A DNA stretch of 64,000 nt from Sisyra terminalis (lineage: Eukaryota > Arthropoda > Insecta > Neuroptera > Sisyridae). Position numbers and translations under genes: made by a program. Numbering within the stretch: position 1 is the first letter of the stretch; each line of letters starts with the position of its first letter. Shown piece after piece: positions 47,961 to 60,300 of this stretch. The notes beneath the pieces were generated by a model. That model had not been told where the DNA came from. It saw nothing but the letters and a program-made list of their open reading frames with translations, and made no database searches. Location: assembly GCA_958496175.1 (NCBI GenBank), contig OY292280.1, positions 15,190,001 to 15,254,000 of the forward strand, read 5' to 3'.

Positions 47961-48019
47961 TGACGTCATTGGGTGGCGACGTATGTGTGACGTCATATAA
48001 ATGAAAATGAGTGACGTCA
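47961..48019. promoter_or_regulatory. Cluster of three CRE-like TGACGTCA palindromes (right arm)
   Basis: Mirror of the left cluster, at 47961-47968, 47988-47995 and 48012-48019. Confidence 0.6.
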
Positions 48020-48210
48020 TAAAACCATTGAGGCATTGACCAAAAATAAAATGAAAAATATATTGCATCATCGATCATTTCCAACCCCGAAAGGCTGGAA
48101 CTGTTCGATCGAATATTTCGATGATACAATGCCTGGAATGAGGAATTAATGTTAATTAGATATATTATAAGCTGCAAGGAATAGAAATCAATTATTAGAA
48201 ATTATAAAAA

Positions 48211-48296
48211 TCCGGGACCAATCGGGATGCGAACCAGGGACCTCGACTCCGAACAACAGCAACGGCGACCAAGACGACTCGGCTATCAGATGATAT
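48211..48296 (-). repeat. tRNA-derived (SINE-type) head, right arm
   Basis: Reverse-strand mirror of the left head; B-box at 48225-48235. Confidence 0.6.
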
Positions 48297-49295
48297 ATGT
48301 AAATGACCTTAAAACTCATACATAAACAATTCTTATGAGATTTTTGGAAAATTGAAAAAAAAATTCGATCGATGGAGTTGGAATTTTCCAAAAATATTTT
48401 AACCATAGCTGCTCCATGTTAAAGTTGGAAAATTTTACTAAAAACATTGCAACATTTTAAGGTCCTTGATCCTTTTTTTCGACAAAAACAAATTTGTATT
48501 TCAAAAGAGTTTCTTCAGAAAATTAAAATTTATATATATATAAAAAAAACGATAAGGACAGCAAAAAGTTGAGATATTTTTCGATATTGGCTTAATCGAA
48601 TTATTCGATAATCTATCGAAAAACATTGATTTTACCTTACTTACCTCTTCGTTGCATTATCTTAACTTTTCTTTGTATCTTAACTCTGAAATATAAAATT
48701 AAAGAGGATGGGTCCGGAAAATCGAATTGAAACAATGTATTCAATTAAATTAAATTTATTAATCTTAAATATCAATACAGTTTAAAATATATTACAATAT
48801 TCGTTTTTCCATTATTACAATAATTTATATAATTTATGTAAAAGTATCAATTATTATAATCATATAGAAATATTAAGTTAATTAAATTTTCTTGATTTTC
48901 AGATATTTTCACTATTTATCACTTAAACCACTTTATCACTTCACATTCACTGATTTTTTAAAACACAATTTACAGCACAGATTGTTGTAGTAAATCCATT
49001 AGTGATCTTCTTGGTAGATATCAATTGTGGAAATGATATCCCACAGGAATTTGATGGATGATCCTCCAAAGATCTGCATTTATTCCTCAAACGTCCATTT
49101 GGAAATGATGAACATCTCAACTCCAATGAATAATTCTCCGTTGTCATCGGTCAGCTTCTTCTGGAACGAAAAAATCAATAAATAATCAAAAATCAATAAT
49201 AAAATATTTGGAGGTCTCAAAAGTACAGCGACTTACCAATCATTTATCTCTCAAAAAGATGATACATTCTTTAGCGCAAAAACAATGTCTTTGTC

Positions 49296-50306
49296 AGTTT
49301 TTAATAGTTTTTTTTTTCTCTGAAAGTTATTCAATTTCAAAGTTGAAAGTTAAATATTTTTTTAATTGATTGAAAAAATTAATGTTTTAAAGCATTTTAC
49401 TTAAGAAAATGAAAGCAAATAAAAAAAAAGAAGATTTTTAGATGAAACATTTTCATGGGTGGAGGGTAGTAGGTGCATGACAAAGCTGTTAAATCGCAAT
49501 TACGAGATAGAAACTTGAGATTGCCGAAGCTTTCAGGTAGAAGTAGAAAGTATGAGCTTTTATGCAATGGTTCGCTTATTTGAAAGTGCATCGTAGAAAA
49601 TAGGGGGAACGAGAGAGAGAGAGAGAGAGAGAGGGGACGTGTTATCGAAGTTTTATTGGAAGGGTTTGTTGGTATAATTATTGAAGCAAAGCTCAACTCA
49701 TATCCGTAATGCGTAGTTGTTTGTAGCGTACTTGATATGCTTGAGCTTTCGATTGGATTTGGGTGTAGGTATATGAGGCGGAGGGATGTGTTGGGGTGGA
49801 ACTGTAATGGCAGGGTGAGCGGGCGTTAGACGGGGGCCAAGTCGTCTGGAATTGTAGACGTTTGAAGTTGCCTTGCAGCTTATCGAAGCGGAGAATTAGG
49901 TCAGCAGCTTCCTCATTGACGATTTGATGCAGGGGTAAAAATATGTGAATACTACACACACACTCTCAGGAGTACATACATTGAGGGGTAGTAGTCGTTG
50001 GGGAGCCGTAGGGGATGTTTTCAGTAGGCAAGATTTCATACACGCATATACGAAACCACTAGGCGAGGGAACTGGACGAGTGTTGTGAAGTAATATTTTT
50101 CAAATTGTTTGTTGTTGACTCCGATTTGACTCCGACTGGAATTAGTAGGGCAAAATGGTTCGGTTCATCTGTCTAGAATGGAATGAGGTGTCGACATTGT
50201 TGAGCTGCTGTTACTGGCAAAAGAAATATGTCGCTCCACTTCGATGACTTCGACGTGGAGACCAACTTTTTGATGTGCTAAGCCTTTCGGGTCCATCTTT
50301 GGCGTC
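49296..50306. other. Upstream region of gamma-syntrophin; unassigned reverse frame
   Basis: This stretch is less AT-rich than its surroundings. The reverse frame at 49693-49959 (NEEAADLILRFDKLQGNFKR, then a Pro/Ser/Thr-rich tail) looks non-random and could be the last exon of a gene on the reverse strand, but I cannot place its upstream exons or name a family. The rest is probably syntrophin 5' flank. Confidence 0.3.
49611..49633. repeat. (GA)n microsatellite
   Basis: About eleven GA units. Confidence 0.95.
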
Positions 50307-53300
50307 ATGAAGATAAATGTTTCGAGAATGACGACTCCCATTGAGGAAAAGATCTGCCAGAAACTAAAAGTCCGAACCGGAATGGTCACTGTCAGTGATG
50401 GCAAAACAAAACCGCAAGCCGTGCGACTCCACTTGTCAATGGAAGTGCTGCGGCTCCAAAAAGAAAGCCCAATTCCCTCAGGACACAGCACCTCGAAACC
50501 ATTGCACGCTAAGGTAAATCATCTTAACCCTAAACTTTCATGCACCCACAAAATCAAACACGTCCATTTCTTTTTATTAACTACCTACCTATCACTACCC
50601 CAAACATTCTAACTTATACAGCCTGCTGATCAAACGTCTACCGAAATTGACTAAAAACTTGTCAACATTAACTTCATACATTTTACTATCAGATACTACA
50701 TACTCAGATTTCAATTGCCAATATATGCCATTTGTCAGTTGTATCAGTGTTGACAGTGAATATTTCACAAGTAGTTACTAGTTTAGATATGACAGTATAA
50801 AACTATTACAAATTGTAAAAAAAAATATTTTACTATTACTGATTGAAATAGATGATGTATCTCTGTTCCAAATGTTCTTTTTCCTTGCATAAAATGATTT
50901 TCCAAGGACGTAATATGGTTTCTCAGACTAATACGTGTGAATTATGAAAAAATAAGCGAAAAATTATTAAAATGTATTAATGTGTGTTATTTTGAATGTA
51001 TAGATTTTGAGTTTTTAGGAGCGTATGGTGCAAATTCGAAGACAAACTGAAGGTGGTTTGGGTTTGAGCATAAAAGGAGGCGCTGAGCATAAGTTACCAA
51101 TACTAATTTCTCGAATTTACAAGGGCCAAGCTGCTGATTTAACTGGAGAACTTTTTGTTGGAGATGCAATCATTAAAGGTTGTAATATTTATTAAAGAAA
51201 TAATAACATTTAATATTTTTACTATAATATATTTCATTTACATTTGTGTTTAGTTAATGGGGAATACATAACAGCCTGTCCACATGATGATGCCGTGAAC
51301 ATTTTGCGAAATGCAGGAGACTTGGTTGTACTTACCGTAAAGCATTATCGAGCAGCAACCCCATTTCTGCAAAAGCAACGTAGGTATCACCACTTTTTAA
51401 TACTGAAAACTATAAACAATCAGTTCAAGATCCTGCAAGATTCTATTTAAAAAAAGTTAGAAAAAGTGATGAACTGTAGACAAAACTATAACTTAGTCAC
51501 TGAATATTTGTAACGAGTAACAGCCATCCTTGGTAAATTAATTATTTCATTACCTACTCTTTGATCAGTATAAATGTCTGAGTTCTTTGAGGGTATCGTC
51601 CTCTTTCTCAGAAGTTTAACTGATATGTGGGTTTTATAATTCTTCGGGTAATTTCATAAATCTCCATAACTCGCAGAATTCCAAGATTTGAAGACATTAG
51701 TTCCCAGTATGGTTAAAGAGCAGAGCTAAGATTTGCACGTAAATGAACTGTTTTGGTAAGATCATATCAAATTTTCAGTTTCGGTGATTTGTTTTTCTTG
51801 TATGGTTCACCAACTAAGACGAGGCTTGGAGGCTGGCCTCAAAACTGGAGCCTTAGGGTTTATTCAATTCCCTAGGTTCCTATATCACCTATTGTAAACC
51901 AAGCAGTCGAGAACGTTCTTAATTGGAACTAATGAAAACAATTAGTTTCTGAGAATGTAATGATTAATTTTGTTTTACAGTAACTAAAGACTTAAACGCT
52001 GATAAAACTCCGAGCAAAGAGTGTGCAGAGGGTTTGGATGGTGAAAGTGATTGGAAATGGTCCGAGGGTGGCAGCGATCATAGCTCCAATCATTCTCAAT
52101 CTGAAGACGGAAATGTACGATGGACGGATATCGTAACGTTGCCATTGATGATGGCTTATGTCACTCGTTATATATTCGGTACAGACAAATTACGACCGAA
52201 CGCATTTGAGGTCCGAGGCTTGAACGGCGTTAGTACAGGAATCATTCATTGTGACGACTCAGCAATTCTTTCACAGTGGCTCAAATATATTACCGACAAT
52301 ATTGTTAGTCTTACGCATTTACAAGTAAGTATGATATCCTGAAATGGCTCCAAGTGTCATTAAGTCAAATTCAGCATCTCAAATATCTATAGGCTCACTA
52401 TCTAGTAGTTACTGGTAAGTAGTGTCTCAACAAAACCAAGCCGGGTTCAGCTAGTTGTCTAATAATTTAGAAATAAATCTGCAACAATTATCTACTTTAA
52501 TCAAGTTGAACCAATTGTCAGAGTGAATCAATGAAAATTGGATCAAATTTCAGTAATTATAGTTTAGTTCAAGTTACCTACATAATTGAAATGTTTTTTT
52601 TTTTTTTTTCAGATGAAATTATATAATCGAAATTTTAGTCAGTCTGATCGAATCGAATATATGGGGTGGATTAATGAGAGTGTTATAACGAAGAAGCAAC
52701 CCTGGCAGAGTTATAAAGCGAGATTTTTAACTTTAAAAGGGACTGATTTGCTACTGTTTGATAGTCCACCAGTAAGTAGGAGTGATTAGGTAGAGGTAGC
52801 TATGTTTATTATGGCTGAATAATGTGATTTGTGTTTTAGTTAAATGTGAATGACTGGTCAAAATGTTCAATAGTTTATAAAGTGTATCAGACAATGTTTC
52901 GAGTGGTAAAAGAGTCGGAGAACGTTGACGAGCGACAGCATTGCTTTTTGATTCAGACATCTGGCCAAGAATCGCGGTATTTATCAGTTGAAACTCGACA
53001 AGAATTGCTTCGGATTGAAAATGCATGGCAATGTTCTGTATGCACGGCTGTTACGAAATTGGGGGTAATTAACACATTTCAATTAATATTTCATTCCATG
53101 CCACAATCTACTCTGCATATGATGCACTTGATTTGGTTTCTTTATTTTCCAAACAATTCACACAGCTAATCGACTTGCAAACCTTGCCGTTTTTCTAACC
53201 GAAATGAAAGAATCGATTTTTGAAATATAATACTGGAAGAAATTAAATAAACCGCTCTTTTTGTATATTGTCGAGCAGGTTTCAACAGTAGTATTAGTGT

Positions 53301-54759
53301 TTTGGTGCTTTGTAAAGGCAATTTCAAAGAGTACGTTATACTAGGCTTTCACAACACTCGTTTATGTATCGGATGTTGTGACCACTATGGGTACCTAGTT
53401 GAATATTTACGTGTAAGCTACCAGCCTATCCAAAACTCTTTTGATTTTTTTCCCCAATTGGTACATAGTAATGGATACTATTGTGTTCCTAAGGACTTGA
53501 TTTAGCAAAGAAAATAATGGTTTCATGTTGTTAACTTCCAAATTAAGACTTCATACATTATAAATGTGCTTTAATTATTTGATTGTGAATGGTTTATTGA
53601 ATGTTTTCATGAGACGATCAGTGGTTGTTAATGGGTTTTTGATTTCGATTTTTAGAGTACGACTTTTTCGGTAAACTCTGGTGGTAAAACGTGGGGTTTA
53701 ACTTTAGACTGGAACGTAGGTTTTACGTTACACGAAATTGACTCAACAACGCCAGTATGGCAATACAAGTTTTCCCAATTGCGTGGATCTTCCGATGATG
53801 CAAACTCTAAAATGAAACTGCATTTCCAAGACAATGACTTGAAGGCAATTGAAACGAAAGTAAGTCAAATCCCATTCATGATACCCAATTTGGAAAACTT
53901 CCTATTCCACGAAATGGAAAAAAATCTCCCATGGTATATTTTATAATATCAATTATCGGTACCTACCCTATCAAAGACATTTACATAGGAATGTATGTGG
54001 ATTCTTATAGGAATAATGGAAATCAAATAGGAATGTTAAATGATTTTCATATAGATTTTCACAATATTTTCCCATAAAAATTTATAGCACGGATAAATTA
54101 CTTACCAACAACTAATTTTAGCTATTTTACTTTTTTTAAATATTTTTTAACGAAATGCCAAAATAGTGTTACTTAAACGATCTAATGTCGCAAAGGACAT
54201 TGTCGTTTTCCACTTCCGTCAAAGATATCTTGTCTCCATAATAAAAATTAAAAGCGTAGTTAAAACAATGAAAAAGAACATAAATACAGTTTCCAAAGCA
54301 ATTATCCCTTTGAAATTGAGCAAGTAAATGGCGTCGATTGGCGCCAATGGAAAAATGAAACTTAATAGCACTTAATGTTGCAATCTCGAGGTTAGCAGAT
54401 TGATCTTAATCCCCATTCTCTTTATTTCTCACATGAATCCACATTATTCGATCCTTTGTCATGTGCTTTCTCACATAAATCCATTTGGATTTATGTGGAT
54501 TTTTTGATAGGGTATAAAATATCATTTTAACTTTGTGTAAGAATTTATATTCGCTCAGGTTTATTTGGGTAAGAATTTGTCCATTTCTCGGAATGGGAAC
54601 GTAATACTTATATAAATATAACATTCCAATGAATACAATTTCTGGTTTTAGGAACTCGAGTGCCCGAATTTGCAAAGTTTGTTGTTCTGCATGCATGCAT
54701 TTCTTACAGCAAAAGTAGCTTCCGTAGATCCAGCGTTCCTAAGTTCAATTGTTCCTTAA
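50307..54759 (+). CDS. Syn2: Gamma-syntrophin (Syntrophin-like 2), eight exons
   Basis: The exons are 50307-50513, 51019-51178, 51254-51379, 51981-52324, 52613-52771, 52840-53064, 53656-53859 and 54652-54759. The joined product is 510 aa (human SNTG1 517). The start at 50307 is the first ATG after an in-frame TGA at 50271. Domains: a short N-terminal segment ([15 protein letters not shown]), PDZ from about residue 73 with carboxylate loop GLGLSIKGG and [11 protein letters not shown], an acidic/Ser linker, a PH-type domain from about 295 (MGWINES...[15 protein letters not shown]), and the C-terminal syntrophin-unique region ([19 protein letters not shown], then [20 protein letters not shown]). 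Syntrophins are cytoplasmic adaptors of the dystrophin complex at the membrane; gamma forms bind dystrophin family members and signalling enzymes through PDZ (known of the family). All splice phases close. Confidence 0.95.
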
Positions 54760-57700
54760 ATTCCTAATTAATTCCCAATTTACTAACTAATTATAATTTA
54801 TCTCTATGAAACCAGTATAGAAACCAATGACGGTATGATTGGCGTGATTATTTAGGTACTACTGATTATTTCAAATATATTGGGACTAAATTTCATTTAT
54901 TTAATATAGGATATTGTTGTACCAATATAAGATTAAAAAATATTATGTAATGAAATAAAGAAAGTGCAATTCAAAAAAAAAAAAATAAAAATATTATTAA
55001 TATTGAAAATTAAATTAAAAAAATAAATAAAGAATATTTTCCAAAAGTAAAATGCAAATTAGATAGCCAAATATTATTGAAACTACGCATAAAAAAGCTT
55101 TCTGTGTATTTACAACGATCAATTTAGTGCCCCGATTAATTCGAATTTTAATTAAATCGAAATAATTTTCAACACTTGAGTCATATTATGGAATAATAAA
55201 ACAGTAGATAATTGAGGAGTAAAATTCCCAAAAAGTTTCAACATTATGTATTTCTTAACTCAAGTTACGAGTATTCTGAACGTATAATATACCTACATCC
55301 TAGTGAATTTTTTTGTATTCGCAGGATTATTACCATTACAATTGATGTCAATGAAACATAAAAATAAATTTGGAATTAAAAATAATTATGAAAGAAAATA
55401 TCTTCACAATACCTGGCCCCTCTTTAAAAAAATTTAACATCCCTTGTGGTTAACTCTTTTGTTGAAAACCACTGGCATAGGTACACCCACGATTTTTCAT
55501 TGTTGCGCTACTGATTGGATCTTGAATAATTTGCTCTAGATCATCACTTATTTTTTATAAATTTAGATGGAAATTGACTGAATATTTGTCATAGAAATAA
55601 TTGATGTAAATATTAATGACATTTCTATAATTCTCTGCGTAGTTTTTCAAAGTTCAAGTATTGTCGTAATACTAAAAGTCGTTTTGGCTCCATAGTTTTA
55701 TATTCCATAATATGACTACAAAAGATTTCTTAAAGTTAATCAAAAAAAAGAAGACAACCCGAGCCAAATATATGACAAGAAAAGTTAATAATTTTTGTGA
55801 GAAAACGCGAATTATTTTTTCATTTTTTAAACCATTTTTAGCGATATTTTACTTTTACTCATCTAGTAGGTACCTACTATACTACATATATACTTTTTCG
55901 TTACTCAATTTATATGGTTGCAAATTTGATTGATCGGTATTGATCATCGGAATCATCGGTAGGTACAATGCGCTATTCGTATATACAAATCAGTGCAAAT
56001 AGCCTATCATAGTGAGTCTATTATACAATTTTATAATTAGATTAGCTTCCCAGTTATGTAATATGGGTTTCAAATTACAAAATGATTCCACTCAATTCAA
56101 AAAGGGTTGTTATAGAACTGTAAATAATCTTCTGCATCTAGGACTGTTAAAAAATCTACTATCATGCCATTATACTATCTTTTGGTCGAAATAGTATCTA
56201 TTGCCTCAGTATCGATAAATAATTTATTCCACTGAAGTACTACGTAGGTACTGTTTTGGGTTTAAAAGGATTTAAAATTTCAAACAAAAGCAATACATTT
56301 GTCATTAGCAATACACTTTTTGTCATTTGCACAGATCTTAAAAACAATGAAAATTCAAACGAAAATGAACATCCTACAATATATCTCTACAATAACTCCT
56401 TTTTAGTGTTTTACAAACCTTTTGTAAATTGAGACCCTATACTATAATCACTACGGGGGAACCATTTCAATTATTAAATCATAAAAAAGCTCCCAGGGAT
56501 GATTTTCATCCAATAAATACCTAACTTAGCCTCAAGAAGAACAGAAAAACTGAAACAGTTTTCACATTTTACATTCCAAAATTTTAAGTGGTTTATTTTT
56601 AGTGGTGTACCTAATTATTCCCAGTTACAGTTGTTTTATAAAGGTACTCAGTTGACAGTAGGAACCATAATTGATTGTACAGAAGGATTTATATTTTACA
56701 AAAGGAACATAAGTGTTAAACAGACTTAAGCAAATTTCAGTCTATTTGAATTTTGGAAAAAAAATATAATTTACGTTGTTGGTGGAACCTAAATCTCCTG
56801 GACCGTAAATTATATTATACACTAGCACTTAAATGAATATTTCCATTATATTGTCTACCAGAAAGATGAATACCCAAAATTACCACTATGAACTAGTAGT
56901 TAGATTCAAGTTCCATTTAAATATGTCCTGGTTCACGGATTTTTACTAACTCTAGAGTCACCAAAGACTTTAGTTGTTGCAAAGCGACGATATATAACCG
57001 AAAAAAAATTCATTTCTACCAATTTGAATTTTAAACTTTGATAAATTCAGCAGTAACCTTTCAGTTTCTTTAAAGTTAACAATCAGTAATCTTGAGGTTA
57101 ATGGCGTAAAATTATGTTGCTCTTGTCGCTATTTGACGTTAAATAATCAAAGAAATGAATATAAAAAAAACTTATTATGAATGTGAAACCAATACCCTTG
57201 TGAACTAAATAGTCAATAAATCCTAATTAAGTTGTTGAAACTATTATAATATATTATTATAATATGTCTATTATATATAAACTTATATGGTGAAAAAATA
57301 CTATTGCATTGAACGAAAAATAATATTATTTCATTAATTATTGTTGTTTTTGAAATTGAAATTATTAAACCACCTAAAATCCGTTTTTGTATTTCATTTA
57401 TTAATGCATTTTTTTATTTCAGCTTATTCATAAAAATTGAAGATTTCTTGTTGATTTCGAGACTTCCTTAAGTTAGGCCCCAAACTTTTGATTCTTCAAA
57501 AAAAAAATTTACCCATTCGTTCTTCTTTGTTAGTACTTTTTTTCGTTTGTTACTAGTTACCTTAAGTAAGATGTTGAGTCAACGCTAATTATAATTATTT
57601 AACATAAAAAAAATCTTTATCATTTCTTTTTTTGCTTTTAAAAATTATCTATTTTAAAAGTTTGGGGTGAAATTGTGGCTAATCCTATAAGCAGGAATAG

Positions 57701-57780
57701 TTTTTTTTTTTTTTTTTTTTTTTTGGAACTCTTCAAGACGCTGATAAGTAAATGAGCCCTTATCATCATTTTAAAGAATA
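54760..57780. other. Intergenic AT-rich interval
   Basis: No supported gene. The frames at 55712-55933 and 56012-56194 are AT-driven with no motif. A poly-T run of more than 20 nt lies at about 57700-57724, just before the next repeat block. Confidence 0.55.
54954..54959 (+). terminator. Candidate poly(A) signal of gamma-syntrophin
   Basis: AATAAA lies 195 nt after the stop. Confidence 0.6.
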
Positions 57781-58332
57781 TTTAATTTGAATTTCATCAA
57801 ACAATCGTTCCTATTCATAGTAGGTAAGTTTTATTCCGTTTTCACCGGAAAATATGCAGATTTCTGCTACTCTCCGGAACGATTTACTGGACGGCTATGC
57901 TGGAACCGGAGGTTTCGAATTCGATTGGCGAATGAGCCCAATATATTTTGCTACCATAATAATTGGTTTTTATTTCTTTTAACTTACGTTGGCGTACATT
58001 ATCACTTAATAACATGAATCCTCGTTTCCGAATTTTAGCACCATGTATTCAATCGATTAAAGATAGCCTTCGACATTTGGAAATGATTGATTGATCGATC
58101 GATGATTTACCTATATGTTTCTTCAACTAAATCTATATACATAATTGCGATTAAACGACTAATTTTCGAGAAATTAACGTCTTCAGGGACCTGTATTATA
58201 ATATGGGTCATTATGGGCAAAAAAAAATCTCTATTAACTCATATCTATTGAAATCAACCAAATAATCAAACCAAAAATCAACCAAAATACTTACTAAATA
58301 AATCTTTTTCGACACTTATGCATCATTTCTAC

Positions 58333-58539
58333 TCAATTTAATTTACAATAGACAGCTGTTGCAGAATTGTTTTTGGTTTGCTTTATAAACAAGCCGGTGA
58401 GCATAAAAAAATTGTCGTTTTGTCTATTTTTTGACGCGAATTTCTGCTGAAAATTATTAAAATTGGTATTAGGAGCACATGATAATATGTTACTATATTT
58501 CGACGTGACGTCACGTCGGCCATTTTTTAACTCACCCAA
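58333..58539 (-). CDS. Hairpin-to-arm ORF on the second side (unknown)
   Basis: A 68-aa frame MGELKNGRRDVTSKYSNIL through the CRE palindrome into QQKFASKNRQND and FFMLTGLFIKQTK, ending TAVYCKLN. The terminal part is shared with 32106-32220 and about 43.8 kb. Confidence 0.3.
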   Translation of the reverse strand: MGELKNGRRDVTSKYSNILSCAPNTNFNNFQQKFASKNRQNDNFFMLTGLFIKQTKNNSATAVYCKLN

Positions 58540-58700
58540 AAAAAATGGCGGGTGAGTAGGTGGGTGGATCTTAAAAAATATGGCGGGTGAGTGGGTAGGT
58601 GGGTCTTAAAAACATGGCCGACGTGACGTCACGTCCGAATATAGTAACATATTATCATGTGCTCCTGATACCAATTTTAATAATTTTCAGCAGAAATTCG
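58430..58700. promoter_or_regulatory. CRE-centred hairpin, copy 4
   Basis: TGACGTCA at 58506-58513 and 58624-58631, with tandem ATGGCGGGTGAGTGGGTAGG-type tracts between. The spacer is longer than in copy 3 because of a local duplication. Confidence 0.6.
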
Positions 58701-58748
58701 TGTTCAAAAACCATCCAAACTTCAACTGCTTGTAACGCCGTCAAATAA
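58614..58748 (+). CDS. 44-aa hydrophobic small ORF, copy 4
   Basis: ATG to TAA, 45 codons, MADVTSRPNIVTYYHV, LLIPILIIFS, NSCSKTIQTSTACNAVK. Start context ACATGGCC. This is the best-preserved consensus copy. A Leu/Ile-rich core of about 15 residues could be a signal anchor. Confidence 0.42.
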   Translation: MADVTSRPNIVTYYHVLLIPILIIFSRNSCSKTIQTSTACNAVK

Positions 58749-58917
58749 GGGATGATTTTCGAACCAAAGACAGTTTCGAGTTCGTAATAATGTACTTAAC
58801 GATAATATAACAAAATATTTCGAATTCGAAACAAAAAAATTTTTCATCAAAAAAACCTGTGGGTTACTATCGTTGATTTTTCACGAAAATCTTCAAATAT
58901 TTTGTTGGGTTTTTTAG

Positions 58918-59067
58918 GCTGCCAATCGAAAGTATAGGTCCATTTGTACATGCTGTGGATATATTTCCGAAAACAAACCACTTTTAGGGGATGAAATCGA
59001 CCTACAAATTGGCAGAAGAAATCATCAAACTATCCAAACTTCAATCGCATGTAACATCGTTAAATAA
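58918..59067 (+). CDS. Exon-like 49-codon frame (NRKYRS type), copy
   Basis: Follows TTTTTTAG; AANRKYRSICTCCGYISENK, ending TIQTSIACNIVK, TAA. It has the same length as 36609-36758. The alternative +1 frame resembles the MPIE-type frame but has a TAG in the middle. Confidence 0.4.
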   Translation, partial: AANRKYRSICTCCGYISENKPLLGDEIDLQIGRRNHQTIQTSIACNIVK

Positions 59068-59238
59068 GGGATGATTTTCGAACCAAAGGCAGTTTCGGGT
59101 TCGTAACAATGTATTAAACGATAATATAAAAAGAATTCGAAACAGAATCATTTTTCGTCAAAAAAACCCGTTGATTTTTCACGATAATTGTTAAATTTTC
59201 GATTTGGATTTTTAGGCTGCAATCGAAAGTATAAGTCC

Positions 59239-59497
59239 ACTAGTAGATACCTACATACTATGTAATTTTTTCCGAAAACAAACCATATTTAAGGGATGAA
59301 ATCGACCATCAAAATGAAAGAAGAAATCATCAAACCTGTTTTATGGTTCAATTTGTACTGTTTGTAAGGAATATTTGAAATTTGTCTTAAAGTTAATTAA
59401 GAGAGATCTCAATATTGCTGTGAAAAACGTTTTGTCCTGTGAGGATAGAGAAATAACTTCAGTTGAACTTGTACGCTACATAAAGGACAAGTGTTAA
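59239..59497 (+). pseudogene. CxxC terminal ORF, copy D, 1-bp frameshift
   Basis: The frame corresponding to 36955-37203 is interrupted by one inserted T near 59361, just before CTVCKEYLKF. After it, changes are silent or conservative (Asp/Glu, Ile/Val, Ile/Leu, Lys/Lys, Leu/Leu). AATAAA follows at 59539-59544. Confidence 0.45.
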
Positions 59498-60000
59498 GGT
59501 TTCATATACATATCTAATAATTGTAATATTTCAATGCCAATAAATCATTAATATATATAATTTAATAAATAATTTTTCCGTTTTTAAATAATTCACAAAA
59601 ATCATTTATCTATCATTTTAATTTTTTGACATCTTGTTTCACTGTAGATAATGGTTCGATTGAAAACCAACTGAAATCAAAAGCAAAACAATACATAAAA
59701 TCTTATGACCAAAACTTACATGAATAATGATTTTCAATACCTTGTTATTATTTGAGGTGAGGATGGATCGATCGACTGAAAAAAATCAAATTCTCTCCAA
59801 CTGAAACTTATCCAAATGCTTAGCATTTTGCAACGAAACATCGCCAAAACAATTCTTAACAACCAACGAATGTGGATTTTCTACATAAGGACAAAAATCC
59901 TCCAGGAACCTCATTCACATCCTCCTGATTTTTATGCTTAATCACTAAAAAGATCAATCATTAATTCCTTTTTAAATCATATTTTTTGCGATCTACTTAC

Positions 60001-60300
60001 CTACAAAATATCGTACAAATAAACTTTTTTTACGCTTTTACATTCACAAATTATCTCCACCACCCGATTGTTGCCACATCCACGACTTCGATCAAATATC
60101 CCGCATGTCTCAAACCAACCGATTGAACCGATAAATATCTTCGTTTTCTTTTGATTTTCTTTTTGTTTGGTTCCTGGTAGACTAACCAGGATGGCTATTT
60201 TGTTCCCCCGAGCATTTTGTTTTTCCTTTATTCCGACCCATGAATGATAACCTGGAGTAATTGTGGTTAGGTAATAACTTTCGCGGTTAACGTTTAGATT
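60001..60300 (-). CDS. WVGIKE-type exon-like ORF, copy D
   Basis: A 99-aa frame without ATG, near-identical to 37749-38066 over its first 85 residues, ending KKVYLYDIL because the 60-bp tail segment is missing. Confidence 0.4.
   Translation of the reverse strand, partial: NLNVNRESYYLTTITPGYHSWVGIKEKQNARGNKIAILVSLPGTKQKENQKKTKIFIGSIGWFETCGIFDRSRGCGNNRVVEIICECKSVKKVYLYDIL

Larger units (their letters stand above)
45236..49295. repeat. 4-kb palindrome of a second repeat family
   Basis: 45236-47150 is mirrored by about 47188-49295, with the centre near 47.17 kb. The right arm has an extra block of about 170 bp at about 47.29-47.46 kb. Features in each arm: a tRNA-like head, three TGACGTCA sites, a G/C homopolymer pair (46675-46682/47827-47834) and a Cys-containing frame. 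No target-site duplication was found at the ends. Confidence 0.9.
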
